Assembly: GCA_963720945.1 (NCBI GenBank)
Contig: CAVRHH010000029.1
Span: 124,001-188,000 of the forward strand
Direction of reading: 5' to 3'
Origin: Bog-532 sp963720945
Lineage (GTDB): Bacteria; Actinomycetota; Actinomycetes; Streptosporangiales; Streptosporangiaceae
DNA: 64,000 bases
Below are positions 1-8,289 of this stretch, in pieces. A model generated the notes under the pieces. That model did not search any database and was not told the DNA's origin. It was given only the letters and a program-made list of their open reading frames with translations. The stretch's first letter is position 1, and each line of letters opens with the position of its first letter. The position numbers were made by a program, and so were the translations under genes.

Positions 1-1127
1 GCCACGGCCACGGCCACGGCGTCGGTGCCGAGCACCACGGTCTCGTACACGTTGAGCACGTCCCGCGCCACCGTGGTCCAGTCGTAGGCGCTGACCGCGC
101 TGGTCGCGGCGGCGGACAGCACGGCCCGCCGGGCCGGGTCGTCGAGCAGCAGCCGGGCGGCGCGCGCGAGGTCCGCCGGGTCCCCCGGGGTGAAGAGCTC
201 GCCGGCCCTCCCGCCGCGCAGCACCCGGCGGAACGCGTCCAGGTCGCTGGCCACGATCGGCGCGCCCGCGGCCATCGCCTCGGCCAGCACGATGCCGAAG
301 CTCTCCCCGCCCGTGTTGGGGGCGCAGAACACGTCCACCGAGTGCAGCATGCGCACCTTGTCCTGCTCGCTGACCTGCCCGAGCAGGACAACCCGGTTAC
401 GCAACGGGACGGGCACCCGCTCGAGCACATCCTCCGGATCACCCGGGCCGGCGATGAGCAGCCTGAGCCGGTCCCGTTCGGTACCAAGGGTCTCGAACGC
501 CTTCAGCAGGACGGCGAGGCCCTTGCGGGTCTCGTCCATCCGGCCCAGGAAGCCGATCGCGCCGCCGTCGCCGGGCCAGCCGGGCAGCGGTTCGGCGGCC
601 CGGTAGCGGCGGGTGGCGACGCCGTTGGGGATGAGCACCGCGTCGCCGCCGAGATGCTCGACCAGCGTGGTCCGCGCGGCCTCGGACACCGCGATCCGGC
701 CGTTAATCTTCTCCAGCGCGGACCGCAGGGCCGGGGAAGCGGCGTGCATCCAGCGCGACTTCGGGTTGGCGGTGTGCATCGTGGCCACGATCGGCCCGGT
801 GGCGATCCAGCAGGCCAGCAGGGACAGGCTCGGCGCGGCGGGCTCGTGCACGTGCAGCACGTCGAAGTTGCCCTCCCTGAGCCACCGCCGGACCCGGCTG
901 GCGGACAGGAACCCGAACGCGAGCCGGGCCACCGAGCCGTTGTAGGGCACCGGCACCGCGCGGCCGGCCGACACCACGTAATCCGGCAGCGGCGTGTCCT
1001 CGTCGGCGGGCGAGATGACCGACACGGTGTGGCCCAGCTCGATCAGCGCCTCCGCCAGGTCCCTGACGTGCTGCTGCACGCCGCCGGGGACGTCCCAGGT
1101 GTACGGGCAGACGATCCCGATCTTCAT
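1..1127 (-). CDS. pimA: Phosphatidylinositol alpha-mannosyltransferase PimA (3' end cut by window)
   Basis: GT-B glycosyltransferase that transfers mannose from GDP-mannose to phosphatidylinositol on the inner face of the membrane, the first step of PIM synthesis. Read on the minus strand, the protein begins MKIGIVCPYTWDVPGGVQQ, the PimA N-terminus with its glycine-rich loop. Later come NGVATRRY, GFLGRMDETRKGL (the Arg/Lys that hold the donor phosphates) and GGESFGIVLAEAMAAG, the EX7E-type donor region. About 375 codons are visible, close to the usual ~380, so only the extreme C-terminus is missing. The ATG at 1127 overlaps the TGA of patA (ATGA), indicating translational coupling. The order pgsA-patA-pimA is that of the mycobacterial operon. 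Confidence 0.95.
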   Translation of the reverse strand, partial: MKIGIVCPYTWDVPGGVQQHVRDLAEALIELGHTVSVISPADEDTPLPDYVVSAGRAVPVPYNGSVARLAFGFLSASRVRRWLREGNFDVLHVHEPAAPSLSLLACWIATGPIVATMHTANPKSRWMHAASPALRSALEKINGRIAVSEAARTTLVEHLGGDAVLIPNGVATRRYRAAEPLPGWPGDGGAIGFLGRMDETRKGLAVLLKAFETLGTERDRLRLLIAGPGDPEDVLERVPVPLRNRVVLLGQVSEQDKVRMLHSVDVFCAPNTGGESFGIVLAEAMAAGAPIVASDLDAFRRVLRGGRAGELFTPGDPADLARAARLLLDDPARRAVLSAAATSAVSAYDWTTVARDVLNVYETVVLGTDAVAVAV

Positions 1128-2071
1128 CAGCGGGCCTCCAGCGGCGGCTCCGCGCCCGGCCCGGGCAGCCGGGCCGGATCGAGGTCGCTGATGAACACCC
1201 GCTGCAGCATGTGCCAGTCTTCGGGGTGCTCGGCGATGCCCTTCTCGAAGGCCGAGGCGAGCTGCTGGGTCATGGCCACCGCCTTCGCCTTGCGGTCGCC
1301 GTCGGCCGGGATGGGGATGGCCGGGCTGGCGTGCGCGTACCAGCCGTCCTCAGTGAACCAGAGCGTCACCGCGTGCAGCGGGGCGCCGGTCTGCACGGCC
1401 AGCGCGGCCGGACCGGCCGCCATCCGCGCCTTCTCGCCGAAAAAGTCCACCTCGACGCCGCTCTCGGTGAGATCGCGATCGCAGAGCAGGCAGACCATAT
1501 GCCCGGCCCGGAGCCGCTGGGCGAGCACGCCGAACACGTTCGCGCCGCCGGTCAGCGGCAGCACCTCCATGCCCAGGCTCTCCCGGAAGGCGAGGAACAT
1601 GTCGAACACCGACTTGGGCTTGACCCGCTCCGCGACCGTCGCGAATTTGATGCCACGGCCGACGACGTAAGCGCCGGCCACCTCCCAGTTGCCCATGTGC
1701 GGCAGCGCGAAGATCAGGCCTTTGCCGTTCGGCACGTCATTCAGGGCGCGATCGGCGTCCGCGTTGACCTTCATGTCCCGCAGGATGCGTTCGGTGCTGA
1801 CGGCCGGCAGCCGGAACACTTCCATCCAGTACCGGCCGTAGGAGCGCATCCCGGCGCGGGAGACGGCGCGCAGTTCTTTGCCGCTGACGCCCGGGCCGAG
1901 CACGCGCAGCAGGTTGCCCTCCAGGACCTGGACCCCGTGCCCCTGGCGCCGCCAGGCGATCTCCGTCACGGTGGTGAACGCCCAGCGCACCCACGGCTCG
2001 GGCAGATGGCAGAGCGCCTTCCAGCCCAGCCAGTAGCCCGTCCCGGCGAGCAGGTCCTTCACTCGAGACAA
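1127..2071 (-). CDS. patA: Phosphatidylinositol mannoside acyltransferase
   Basis: Acyl-CoA-dependent acyltransferase of the LpxL/HtrB-like family (PatA) that acylates the mannose of PIM1/PIM2 at the cytoplasmic membrane. The 314-aa protein carries the catalytic H-x4-E motif in LPHMGNWEVAG (His125, Glu130), and a later DRDLTESGVEVDFFGE segment typical of the family. I chose the TTG start at 2071 because AGAGAGG lies 6-8 bases upstream; a GTG three codons in is possible. It begins 21 bases after the pgsA stop and ends inside the pimA start codon, so the three genes form a tight operon. Confidence 0.93.
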   Translation of the reverse strand: MSRVKDLLAGTGYWLGWKALCHLPEPWVRWAFTTVTEIAWRRQGHGVQVLEGNLLRVLGPGVSGKELRAVSRAGMRSYGRYWMEVFRLPAVSTERILRDMKVNADADRALNDVPNGKGLIFALPHMGNWEVAGAYVVGRGIKFATVAERVKPKSVFDMFLAFRESLGMEVLPLTGGANVFGVLAQRLRAGHMVCLLCDRDLTESGVEVDFFGEKARMAAGPAALAVQTGAPLHAVTLWFTEDGWYAHASPAIPIPADGDRKAKAVAMTQQLASAFEKGIAEHPEDWHMLQRVFISDLDPARLPGPGAEPPLEAR

Positions 2072-2092
2072 CGCCGCGCCTCTCTCGCTGCT

Positions 2093-2743
2093 CTAGTCGA
2101 TCGTCTGGGTGGCCTTCGCGGCCGGGGCAGGAGGCTCCGCGGCGGCGGCCGCCATCCCCCGGCGCACGGCGACCATCCGCTGGCCCAGCGTGATGACGCT
2201 CGCCACGGCCAGGCCCCAGAGGCCGATCTGAAGAATGTAGGGCACGCCGAGCCCGGACAGGCCGACCGCCACGTAGGTGACGACCATCCGCTCGGGACGT
2301 TCGGCTATGCCAACGTTAGCCTTGACGCCGAGCCCCTCGGCGCGCGCCTTGACGTAGGACACGAGCGCGCCCGCGACCAGGCAGAACAGCGACACTCCGG
2401 CGAGCAGCAGGTTGTGGCCGCCGAGCACGAACCACGCGGCCAGGCCGGAGAAGGTGGCCGCGTCCGCGACCCGGTCCATGGTCGAGTCCAGGAACGCGCC
2501 CCAAGGACCGCTGGTGCCCTTGAGCCGGGCCAGCACCCCGTCCAGCATGTCCAGGAACACGAACAGCGTGGCGATGAGCGTGCCGAGAAACAGGTGCCCG
2601 GTCGGGTACCCCCACAGTGTGCTGGCGGCCACGCCGATGGTGCCGGTCACGGTCACGGCGTTCGGCGTGACGGGCGTCCGGGCCAGGGCTTCACCGACCG
2701 GGGTCATCAGCCGGGTGAAGAAGGGGCGGGCCTTGTTGAGCAT
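2093..2743 (-). CDS. pgsA: Phosphatidylinositol phosphate synthase (CDP-alcohol phosphatidyltransferase)
   Basis: Integral membrane enzyme that joins CDP-diacylglycerol and inositol phosphate to make phosphatidylinositol phosphate, the precursor of PI and PIMs. The 216-aa protein has the full CDP-alcohol phosphotransferase signature D-x2-DG-x2-AR-x8-G-x3-D-x3-D at residues 65-90, with all four aspartates present. Five to six hydrophobic segments follow or flank it. The C-terminal tail is rich in Ala/Pro. It heads the operon with patA and pimA and is divergent from fusA2 across a 167-bp gap that must hold both promoters. The pgsA1 name follows mycobacterial usage; the exact substrate is inferred from context. 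Confidence 0.93.
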   Translation of the reverse strand: MLNKARPFFTRLMTPVGEALARTPVTPNAVTVTGTIGVAASTLWGYPTGHLFLGTLIATLFVFLDMLDGVLARLKGTSGPWGAFLDSTMDRVADAATFSGLAAWFVLGGHNLLLAGVSLFCLVAGALVSYVKARAEGLGVKANVGIAERPERMVVTYVAVGLSGLGVPYILQIGLWGLAVASVITLGQRMVAVRRGMAAAAAEPPAPAAKATQTID

Positions 2744-2910
2744 GGCCGTTCGATCTTACTGGCGGCAGGAGAACGCTGCGTCACGCGGACGTTTCCGGCA
2801 CCTTCCCGTAACCCTCCCGATTCTGCGCGGGGGGCTTGTGGTAACGCCGCCGACAGGTTCAGGCTGAACCCACGGGACGCAGCGCAGCACCGACACAGGA
2901 GGCGACGGCA

Positions 2911-5058
2911 GTGGCGGAGACAACAGGCACCTCAGGGGCCGCCGGAGGCGTACCAGCAGGCCAGCCGGGCAAGATCCGGAACGTCGCGCTGATCGGCCAC
3001 TCCGGGGCCGGGAAGACGACGCTCGTGGAGGCCCTGCTGGCCGCGACCGGGACCATCCAGCGAACCGGGCGGGTCGAGGAAGGCACGACGGTCAGCGACT
3101 TCGATGACATCGAGGTCCGGCAGCAGCGTTCGGTCAACCTCACCCTCGCCCCCATCACGCACGCCGGGATCAAGGTCAACCTGCTGGACACGCCGGGCTA
3201 CGCCGACTTCACCGGCGACCTGCGGGCGGGGCTGCGCGCGGCCGACTCGGCGCTGTTCGCGGTGCCGGCCACCGAGGGCGTGGACGGCCTGACCCGGATG
3301 CTGTGGGAGGAATGCGCGCGCGTGGGCATGCCGCGCGCCGTCGTCATCACCAAGATCGACCACCAGCGCGCCGACTTCGAGGCCGCGCTGGCCGCCTGCC
3401 GCGAGGCGTTCGGCGAGTCCGTGGCGCCGCTGTACCTGCCGGTGGCCGACGGCGAGGGAACGCCGGTCCGCGGGCTGATCGGGCTGCTGTCGCAGAAGAT
3501 GTACGACTATTCCGGCGCTGGCCGCGCGGAGGCCGCGGTGCCGGACGCGGGCGCCGGGCAGATGGAAACGCTCCGCGGTGAGCTGATCGAGGGCATCATC
3601 CAGGAGAGCGAAGACGAGTCGCTCATGGACCGGTACCTGTCCGGCGAGGACATCGAGCCGAAGGTCCTCATCGAGGACCTGGAGAAGGCGGTGGCGCGGG
3701 GCAGCTTCTACCCGGTGCTGGCGGTGTCCTCCCCGCGCGGCATCGGCATGGAGGAACTGCTGGAGGTGATGACCCAGGCGTTCCCGTCGCCGGAGGAGCA
3801 CCCGATGCCCACGGTCACCACCCTCGACGGCACCCCGGTCGACGGGCTGTCCTGCGATCCGGCCGGGCCGCTGCTCGCCGAGGTCGTCAAGACCACCTCG
3901 GACCCCTACGTCGGCCGGGTCAGCCTGGTCCGGGTGTTCTCCGGGACGCTGCGCGCCGACGCCGCGGTGCACGTGTCCGGGCACGGCCGCGCCGAGCAGG
4001 GGCACGCCGACCACGACACCGACGAGCGGGTCGGCGCGCTGACCTGCCCGCTGGGCAAGCAGCAGCGGCCCATCACCGAAGCGGTGGCCGGCGACATCTG
4101 TGCCGTGGCCAAGCTCGCGACCGCCGAGACCGGCGACACGCTGTCCAGCAAGGACGAGCCGCTGCTGATGGAGCCGTGGGTGATGCCCGAACCGCTGCTC
4201 CCGGTGGCCGTGTCGGCCAAATCCAAGGCCGACGACGACAAGATGTCACAGGCGCTGTCCCGGCTGGTCGCCGAGGACCCCACGCTCCGCCTGGAGATCA
4301 ACCCCGAGACCCACCAGCTGGTCCTGTGGTGCATGGGTGAGGCCCACGTCGATGTGCTGCTGGACCGGCTGGGCAACCGCTACGGCGTGGCGGTGGGGAC
4401 GTCCGCGCCGCGGGTGCCGCTGCGGGAGACGATCGCGGGCAAGGCCAACGGGCTGGGCCGCAACGTGAAGCAGACCGGCGGCCACGGCGAGTTCGCGATC
4501 TGCCACATCGACGTCGAGCCGATGCCCGGCAACGCCGGCTTCGAGTTCGTGGACAAGGTCGTCGGCGGCGTGGTGCCCCGCCAGTTCATCCCGTCGGTGG
4601 AGAAGGGCGTCCGGTCCCAGATGGAGCAGGGTGTGGTCGCGGGCTACCCGATGGTGGGGCTGCGGGTCACGCTGTACGACGGCAAGGCGCACTCGGTGGA
4701 CTCCTCCGACATGGCGTTCCAGAAGGCGGGCCGGGCCGCGCTGCGGGACGCGGTCGAGAAGGCGCAGTCCATGCTGCTCGAGCCGGTCGACGAGGTGTCG
4801 GTGCTGATCCCCGACGACTACGTGGGAGCGGTCATGTCCGACCTGTCCTCCCGCCGCGGCCGGGTCCTCGGCACCGAGCCCGTCCCGGTGGGGCGGACCC
4901 TGGTCAAGGCGGAGATCCCCGAGCTGGAGATCACCCGGTACACGATCGACCTGCGCTCGGTGTCCCACGGGACCGGCTCGTTCACCCGCTCCTATCTGCG
5001 CCACGAGCCCCTCCCGGCGCACCTGGCCGCCAAGATCGCGGAGGAGTCCAAGGAGTAG
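2911..5058 (+). CDS. fusA2: Elongation factor G-like GTPase (EF-G2/FusA2 type)
   Basis: Translational GTPase with EF-G domain architecture, 715 aa. G1 is GHSGAGKTT (residues 29-37), G3 is DTPGYADF (from 93) and G4 is TKID (147-150) instead of the usual NKxD; this Thr variant is a mark of the EF-G-like FusA2 branch. The C-terminal domains IV-V are present (YPMVGLRVTLYDGKAHSVDSS, RRGRVLGTEP). The GTG start at 2911 has a strong AGGAGG at 2897-2902. A canonical EF-G is expected elsewhere near the ribosomal protein genes. Its exact role is unsettled, since mycobacterial FusA2-like proteins are not simple translocases. It sits between blocks that are adjacent in mycobacteria (HIT/thrS and pgsA/patA/pimA). 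Confidence 0.92.
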   Translation: MAETTGTSGAAGGVPAGQPGKIRNVALIGHSGAGKTTLVEALLAATGTIQRTGRVEEGTTVSDFDDIEVRQQRSVNLTLAPITHAGIKVNLLDTPGYADFTGDLRAGLRAADSALFAVPATEGVDGLTRMLWEECARVGMPRAVVITKIDHQRADFEAALAACREAFGESVAPLYLPVADGEGTPVRGLIGLLSQKMYDYSGAGRAEAAVPDAGAGQMETLRGELIEGIIQESEDESLMDRYLSGEDIEPKVLIEDLEKAVARGSFYPVLAVSSPRGIGMEELLEVMTQAFPSPEEHPMPTVTTLDGTPVDGLSCDPAGPLLAEVVKTTSDPYVGRVSLVRVFSGTLRADAAVHVSGHGRAEQGHADHDTDERVGALTCPLGKQQRPITEAVAGDICAVAKLATAETGDTLSSKDEPLLMEPWVMPEPLLPVAVSAKSKADDDKMSQALSRLVAEDPTLRLEINPETHQLVLWCMGEAHVDVLLDRLGNRYGVAVGTSAPRVPLRETIAGKANGLGRNVKQTGGHGEFAICHIDVEPMPGNAGFEFVDKVVGGVVPRQFIPSVEKGVRSQMEQGVVAGYPMVGLRVTLYDGKAHSVDSSDMAFQKAGRAALRDAVEKAQSMLLEPVDEVSVLIPDDYVGAVMSDLSSRRGRVLGTEPVPVGRTLVKAEIPELEITRYTIDLRSVSHGTGSFTRSYLRHEPLPAHLAAKIAEESKE

Positions 5059-5076
5059 CGGCCCAGCGGCCGCTTC

Positions 5077-5142
5077 TATCGGCGAGCACCACAGCGGGTA
5101 TCGGCGAGCACCACAGCGGGTATCGGCGAGCACCACAGCGGG
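5077..5142. repeat. 22-bp direct repeat, three perfect tandem copies
   Basis: The unit TATCGGCGAGCACCACAGCG(GG) occurs at 5077-5098, 5099-5120 and 5121-5142 without change, starting 19 bases after the fusA2 stop. The CGGCGAG core recurs at the start of every unit of the 73-bp array that follows, suggesting the two arrays grew from one seed. Confidence 0.95.
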
Positions 5143-5208
5143 TTACGGCGAGGCGCTCGTTACCGGCCAGCGAGCCGGGGCCCTGTGCCCCGGCGAGCGC
5201 CGGTGTGT

Positions 5209-5638
5209 CGGCGAGGTACCACCGCGCGGGCGCGAAGCGCATCCGGGGGGTCCCGGGGGGTCGCCCCCGGGCTAACACTGCCGGCGAGGTACCACCGCGC
5301 GGGCGCGAAGCGCATCCGGGGGGTCCCGGGGGGTCGCCCCCGGGCTAACACTGCCGGCGAGGTACCACCGCGCGGGCGCGAAGCGCATCCGGGGGGTCCC
5401 GGGGGGTCGCCCCCGGGCTAACACTGCCGGCGAGGTACCACCGCGCGGGCGCGAAGCGCATCCGGGGGGTCCCGGGGGGTCGCCCCCCGGGCTAACACTG
5501 CCGGCGAGGTACCACCGCGCGGGCGCGAAGCGCATCCGGGGGGTCCCGGGGGGTCGCCCCCCGGGCTAACACTGCCGGCGAGGTACCACCGCGCGGGCGC
5601 GAAGCGCATCCGGGGGGTCCCGGGGGGTCGCCCCCGGG
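5209..5638. repeat. Six-unit 73/74-bp tandem array with a GC hairpin in each unit, between convergent genes
   Basis: Units start at 5209, 5282, 5355, 5428, 5502 and 5576; the first three periods are 73 bp and the last two 74 bp, because of one extra C in a C-run. Copies are otherwise essentially identical, so the array is young or homogenised. Each unit holds CCCGGGGG-GTCG-CCCCCGGG (first copy 5252-5271), a perfect 8-bp all-GC stem with a four-base loop, and a smaller GCGC-GAA-GCGC stem. The last unit runs directly into the HIT stop codon. The genes on both sides converge here, so a bidirectional transcription block is a reasonable inference. The spacing is uniform with no unique spacers, so it is not CRISPR. 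Confidence 0.95.
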
Positions 5639-6214
5639 TCAATCCGCGGGCCAGGCTTCGGCGAGGAGCTTGCGGGTGTCCCGGAGAAGCTCGGGGAGGA
5701 CCTTGGTCTGGCCGACGACGGGCATGAAGTTCGTGTCGCCGCCCCAGCGCGGCACCACGTGCTGGTGCAGGTGGGCGGCGATGCCGGCGCCGGCCACGCC
5801 GCCGAGGTTCATCCCGACGTTGAAGCCCTGCGCGCCCGACGCGGTGCGCAGCGCCCGGATCGAGCGCCGGGTGTGGTCGGCCAGTTCGGCGGACTCGCCC
5901 TCGTCCAGTTCCGTGTAGTCGGCCACGTGCCGGTACGGGCAGACCAGCGTGTGGCCGCCGTTGTAGGGGTACAGGTTCAGCACCGTGAACACGAGGCGGC
6001 CGCGCGCGACGATCAGCCCCTCCTCGTCGCTGAGCGACGGGGCGCGGCAGAACGGGCAGCTCTCCCGCTCGCCGGACCCGGTCGGCTTGTTCTCGCCCTT
6101 GAGGTAGGCCATCCGGTGCGGCATCCACAGCCGCGCGAACGCGTCAGGGATACCGACCCCGGTCTGGGGCCAGGTCAGGCCGCCCGGTTCCGCGCCGCTC
6201 GCCATCGGCGTCAC
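5639..6214 (-). CDS. HIT-family nucleotide hydrolase/transferase (Rv2613c-like)
   Basis: Histidine-triad protein, 191 aa. The triad HLHQH is at His148, His150 and His152, followed by VVPRW. A CPFC pair at 53-56 matches the zinc-binding part of the branch related to mycobacterial Ap4A phosphorylase Rv2613c. NGGHTLVCPYRH lies before the triad. It probably acts on dinucleoside polyphosphates or nucleoside phosphoramidates in the cytosol. The GTG start at 6214 overlaps the thrS stop (GTGA), so it is coupled to thrS; an ATG three codons later is an alternative. Ap4A is a by-product of aminoacyl-tRNA synthetases, which makes the pairing with thrS sensible. Confidence 0.9.
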   Translation of the reverse strand: MTPMASGAEPGGLTWPQTGVGIPDAFARLWMPHRMAYLKGENKPTGSGERESCPFCRAPSLSDEEGLIVARGRLVFTVLNLYPYNGGHTLVCPYRHVADYTELDEGESAELADHTRRSIRALRTASGAQGFNVGMNLGGVAGAGIAAHLHQHVVPRWGGDTNFMPVVGQTKVLPELLRDTRKLLAEAWPAD

Positions 6215-8205
6215 ACCTGGATGCGGTCGCGGACGGCGGCGGTGATCTCGGCGACGGCGCCCGCGACCGGGACGCCGTTCTTCTGCGAGCCGTCCCGGTA
6301 GCGGAACGACACCGCGTCGGCGGCCACGTCATCGTCCCCCGCGATCAGCATGAACGGGATCTTCTGCCGCTGGGCCGTCCTGATCTTCTTCTGCATCCGG
6401 TCGTCACTGGTGTCCACCTCGGCCCGGATGCCCTGCTCGCGGAGCAGGTCCACCACCTTGTCCAGGTAGGGGGCGTGCGCGTCCGCGATCGGGATGCCGA
6501 CGACCTGGACCGGCGCCAGCCAGGGCGGGAAGGCGCCCGCGTAGTGCTCGACCAGGATGCCGAAGAACCGCTCGATCGAGCCGAACAGCGCCCGGTGGAT
6601 CATGTACGGGCGCTGCCGGGATCCGTCGGCGGCCTGGTACTCGATGCCGAACCGGCCCGGCTCCTGGAAGTCAACCTGCAGGGTGGACAGCTGCCAGCGG
6701 CGGCCGATCGCGTCCTTGACGTGCACGTCGATCTTGGGAGCGTAGAACGCGCCGTCGCCCTCGGCCACGGTGTACGGCAGCCCGGATTCATCGAGCGCAT
6801 GCCGGAGGGCCGCCTCCGCCGCGTCCCATTCCTCCGGCTTGCCGATGTACTTATCCGGCCGGGTGGACAGCTCGGCCTCGAACTCGGTGAGCCCGAAGTC
6901 GCGCAGCAGGCCGACCACGAAGTCGAGCAGCGAGGCCAGCTCGGGAGCCAGCTGCTCGGGGGTGCAGAAAATGTGCGAGTCGTCCTGGGTGAAGCCGCGG
7001 GCCCGGGTCAGGCCGTGCACGACCCCGGACTTCTCGTACCGGTACACGGTGCCGAACTCGAACAGCCGCAGCGGCAGCTCCCGGTAGGACCGCCCGCGCG
7101 ACTGGTAGATCAGGACGTGCATCGGGCAGTTCATCGGCTTGTTGTAGTAGATCTGCCCGTCCATCTCCATGGGCGGGAACATGCCGTCCTTGTACCAGCC
7201 CAGGTGACCGGACGTCTCGAACAGCTCGGCCTTGGTCACGTGCGGGGTGTTGACGTACTGGTACCCGGCCGCGTCATGGCGGCGCCGCGAGTAGTCCTCC
7301 ATCACCTGGCGGATGATCGCGCCCTTGGGGTGGAACACCGGCAGCCCGCTGCCGATCTCGGCCGGGAAGGAGAACAGGTCCAGCTCCGCGCCGAGCTTGC
7401 GGTGGTCGCGCCGCTCGGCCTCCGCGAGCATGGTCAGGTACTCGTCCTGCCGCTCCCGCGATTCCCATGCGGTGCCGTAGATCCGCTGCAGCTGCGGGTT
7501 CTTCTCGCTGCCCCGCCAGTACGCCCCGCCGGAGCGCATCAGCCTGAACGCCGGGATGTGCCGGGTGGTCGGGATGTGCGGGCCGCGGCACAGGTCCTTC
7601 CAGATCACCTCGCCGGTGTCCGGACTGAGGTTGTCGTAGATGGTCAGCTCGCTGCCGCCCACCTCGACCGACTCCTCGGCGTCCGGCGCCTGGTGGGCCC
7701 CCTTGAGGCCGATCAGCTCCAGCTTGTACGGCTCGCCGGCCAGTTCCGCGCGGGCGTCGCCGTCGGTGACCACGCGGCGGGAGAACCACTGGCCCTGCTT
7801 GACGATCTGGCGCATGCGCTGCTCGATCGCCTTCAGGTCCGCGGGGTCGAACGGGCGGTCTACGTCGAAGTCGTAGTAGTAGCCGTTCTCCACCGGCGGC
7901 CCGATGCCCAGCTTGGCGTCCGGGAACAGGTCCTGCACGGCCTGCGCCATGACGTGGGTGGTGGAGTGCCGCAGGATCGCGCGGCCGTCCGGGTCGTCGA
8001 TCAGGACCGGCTCGATCACGTCCCCGTCGGTGACCGGGCAGGCGAGGTCCCGCAGCTCGCCGTTGACCCGCGCGGCGATGACCGCGTGCGCGCCGGGGGC
8101 CTGCTCGCCCTGGCCGGCTTCCGCGAGCGCCACCCCGGCCGTCGTGCCAGCCTCGGCCACATGCTCGCGTCCGGCGAGAGTGAGACGAAGCTGCTGCGTT
8201 GACAC
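6211..8205 (-). CDS. thrS: Threonyl-tRNA synthetase
   Basis: Class II aminoacyl-tRNA synthetase that charges tRNA-Thr, 664 aa. The order is an N-terminal TGS domain (about 1-70), an editing-type second domain beginning HSTTH (His80, His84), then the catalytic core with motif 2 (FEFGTVYRYEKSG), the zinc cysteine in MNCPMH, and motif 3 near IHRALFGSIERF. The anticodon-binding domain closes the protein. The GTG start at 8205 has GAGGAG five bases upstream. Length and domain order are normal. It is the first gene of the thrS-HIT pair, which in mycobacteria continues straight into pgsA. Confidence 0.97.
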   Translation of the reverse strand: MSTQQLRLTLAGREHVAEAGTTAGVALAEAGQGEQAPGAHAVIAARVNGELRDLACPVTDGDVIEPVLIDDPDGRAILRHSTTHVMAQAVQDLFPDAKLGIGPPVENGYYYDFDVDRPFDPADLKAIEQRMRQIVKQGQWFSRRVVTDGDARAELAGEPYKLELIGLKGAHQAPDAEESVEVGGSELTIYDNLSPDTGEVIWKDLCRGPHIPTTRHIPAFRLMRSGGAYWRGSEKNPQLQRIYGTAWESRERQDEYLTMLAEAERRDHRKLGAELDLFSFPAEIGSGLPVFHPKGAIIRQVMEDYSRRRHDAAGYQYVNTPHVTKAELFETSGHLGWYKDGMFPPMEMDGQIYYNKPMNCPMHVLIYQSRGRSYRELPLRLFEFGTVYRYEKSGVVHGLTRARGFTQDDSHIFCTPEQLAPELASLLDFVVGLLRDFGLTEFEAELSTRPDKYIGKPEEWDAAEAALRHALDESGLPYTVAEGDGAFYAPKIDVHVKDAIGRRWQLSTLQVDFQEPGRFGIEYQAADGSRQRPYMIHRALFGSIERFFGILVEHYAGAFPPWLAPVQVVGIPIADAHAPYLDKVVDLLREQGIRAEVDTSDDRMQKKIRTAQRQKIPFMLIAGDDDVAADAVSFRYRDGSQKNGVPVAGAVAEITAAVRDRIQV

Positions 8206-8261
8206 GGTGACTCCTCGGCATGGAAGACGGATGGCGGGCGGGTGCCCTTGACCGATGCTAT

Positions 8262-8289
8262 CGGGCTGGGGCTCGGGCTGGGGCTGGGC
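8262..8289. repeat. Short GGGCTC/GGGCTG tandem repeat after the hydrolase stop
   Basis: GGGCTGGGGCTC is followed by GGGCTGGGGCTG and GGCTC, a 12-bp period of about 2.4 copies, ending against the TGA of the leftward hydrolase gene. It is one of several post-stop tandem repeats in this window. Confidence 0.75.

Noticed and set aside
1211..2992. Long plus-strand open frame over patA/pgsA
   Set aside because: Antisense shadow of high-GC genes; low-complexity His/Arg-rich translation and no ribosome binding site.
5209..5638. CRISPR array
   Set aside because: Units are 73/74 bp and identical throughout; there are no unique spacers and no cas genes.
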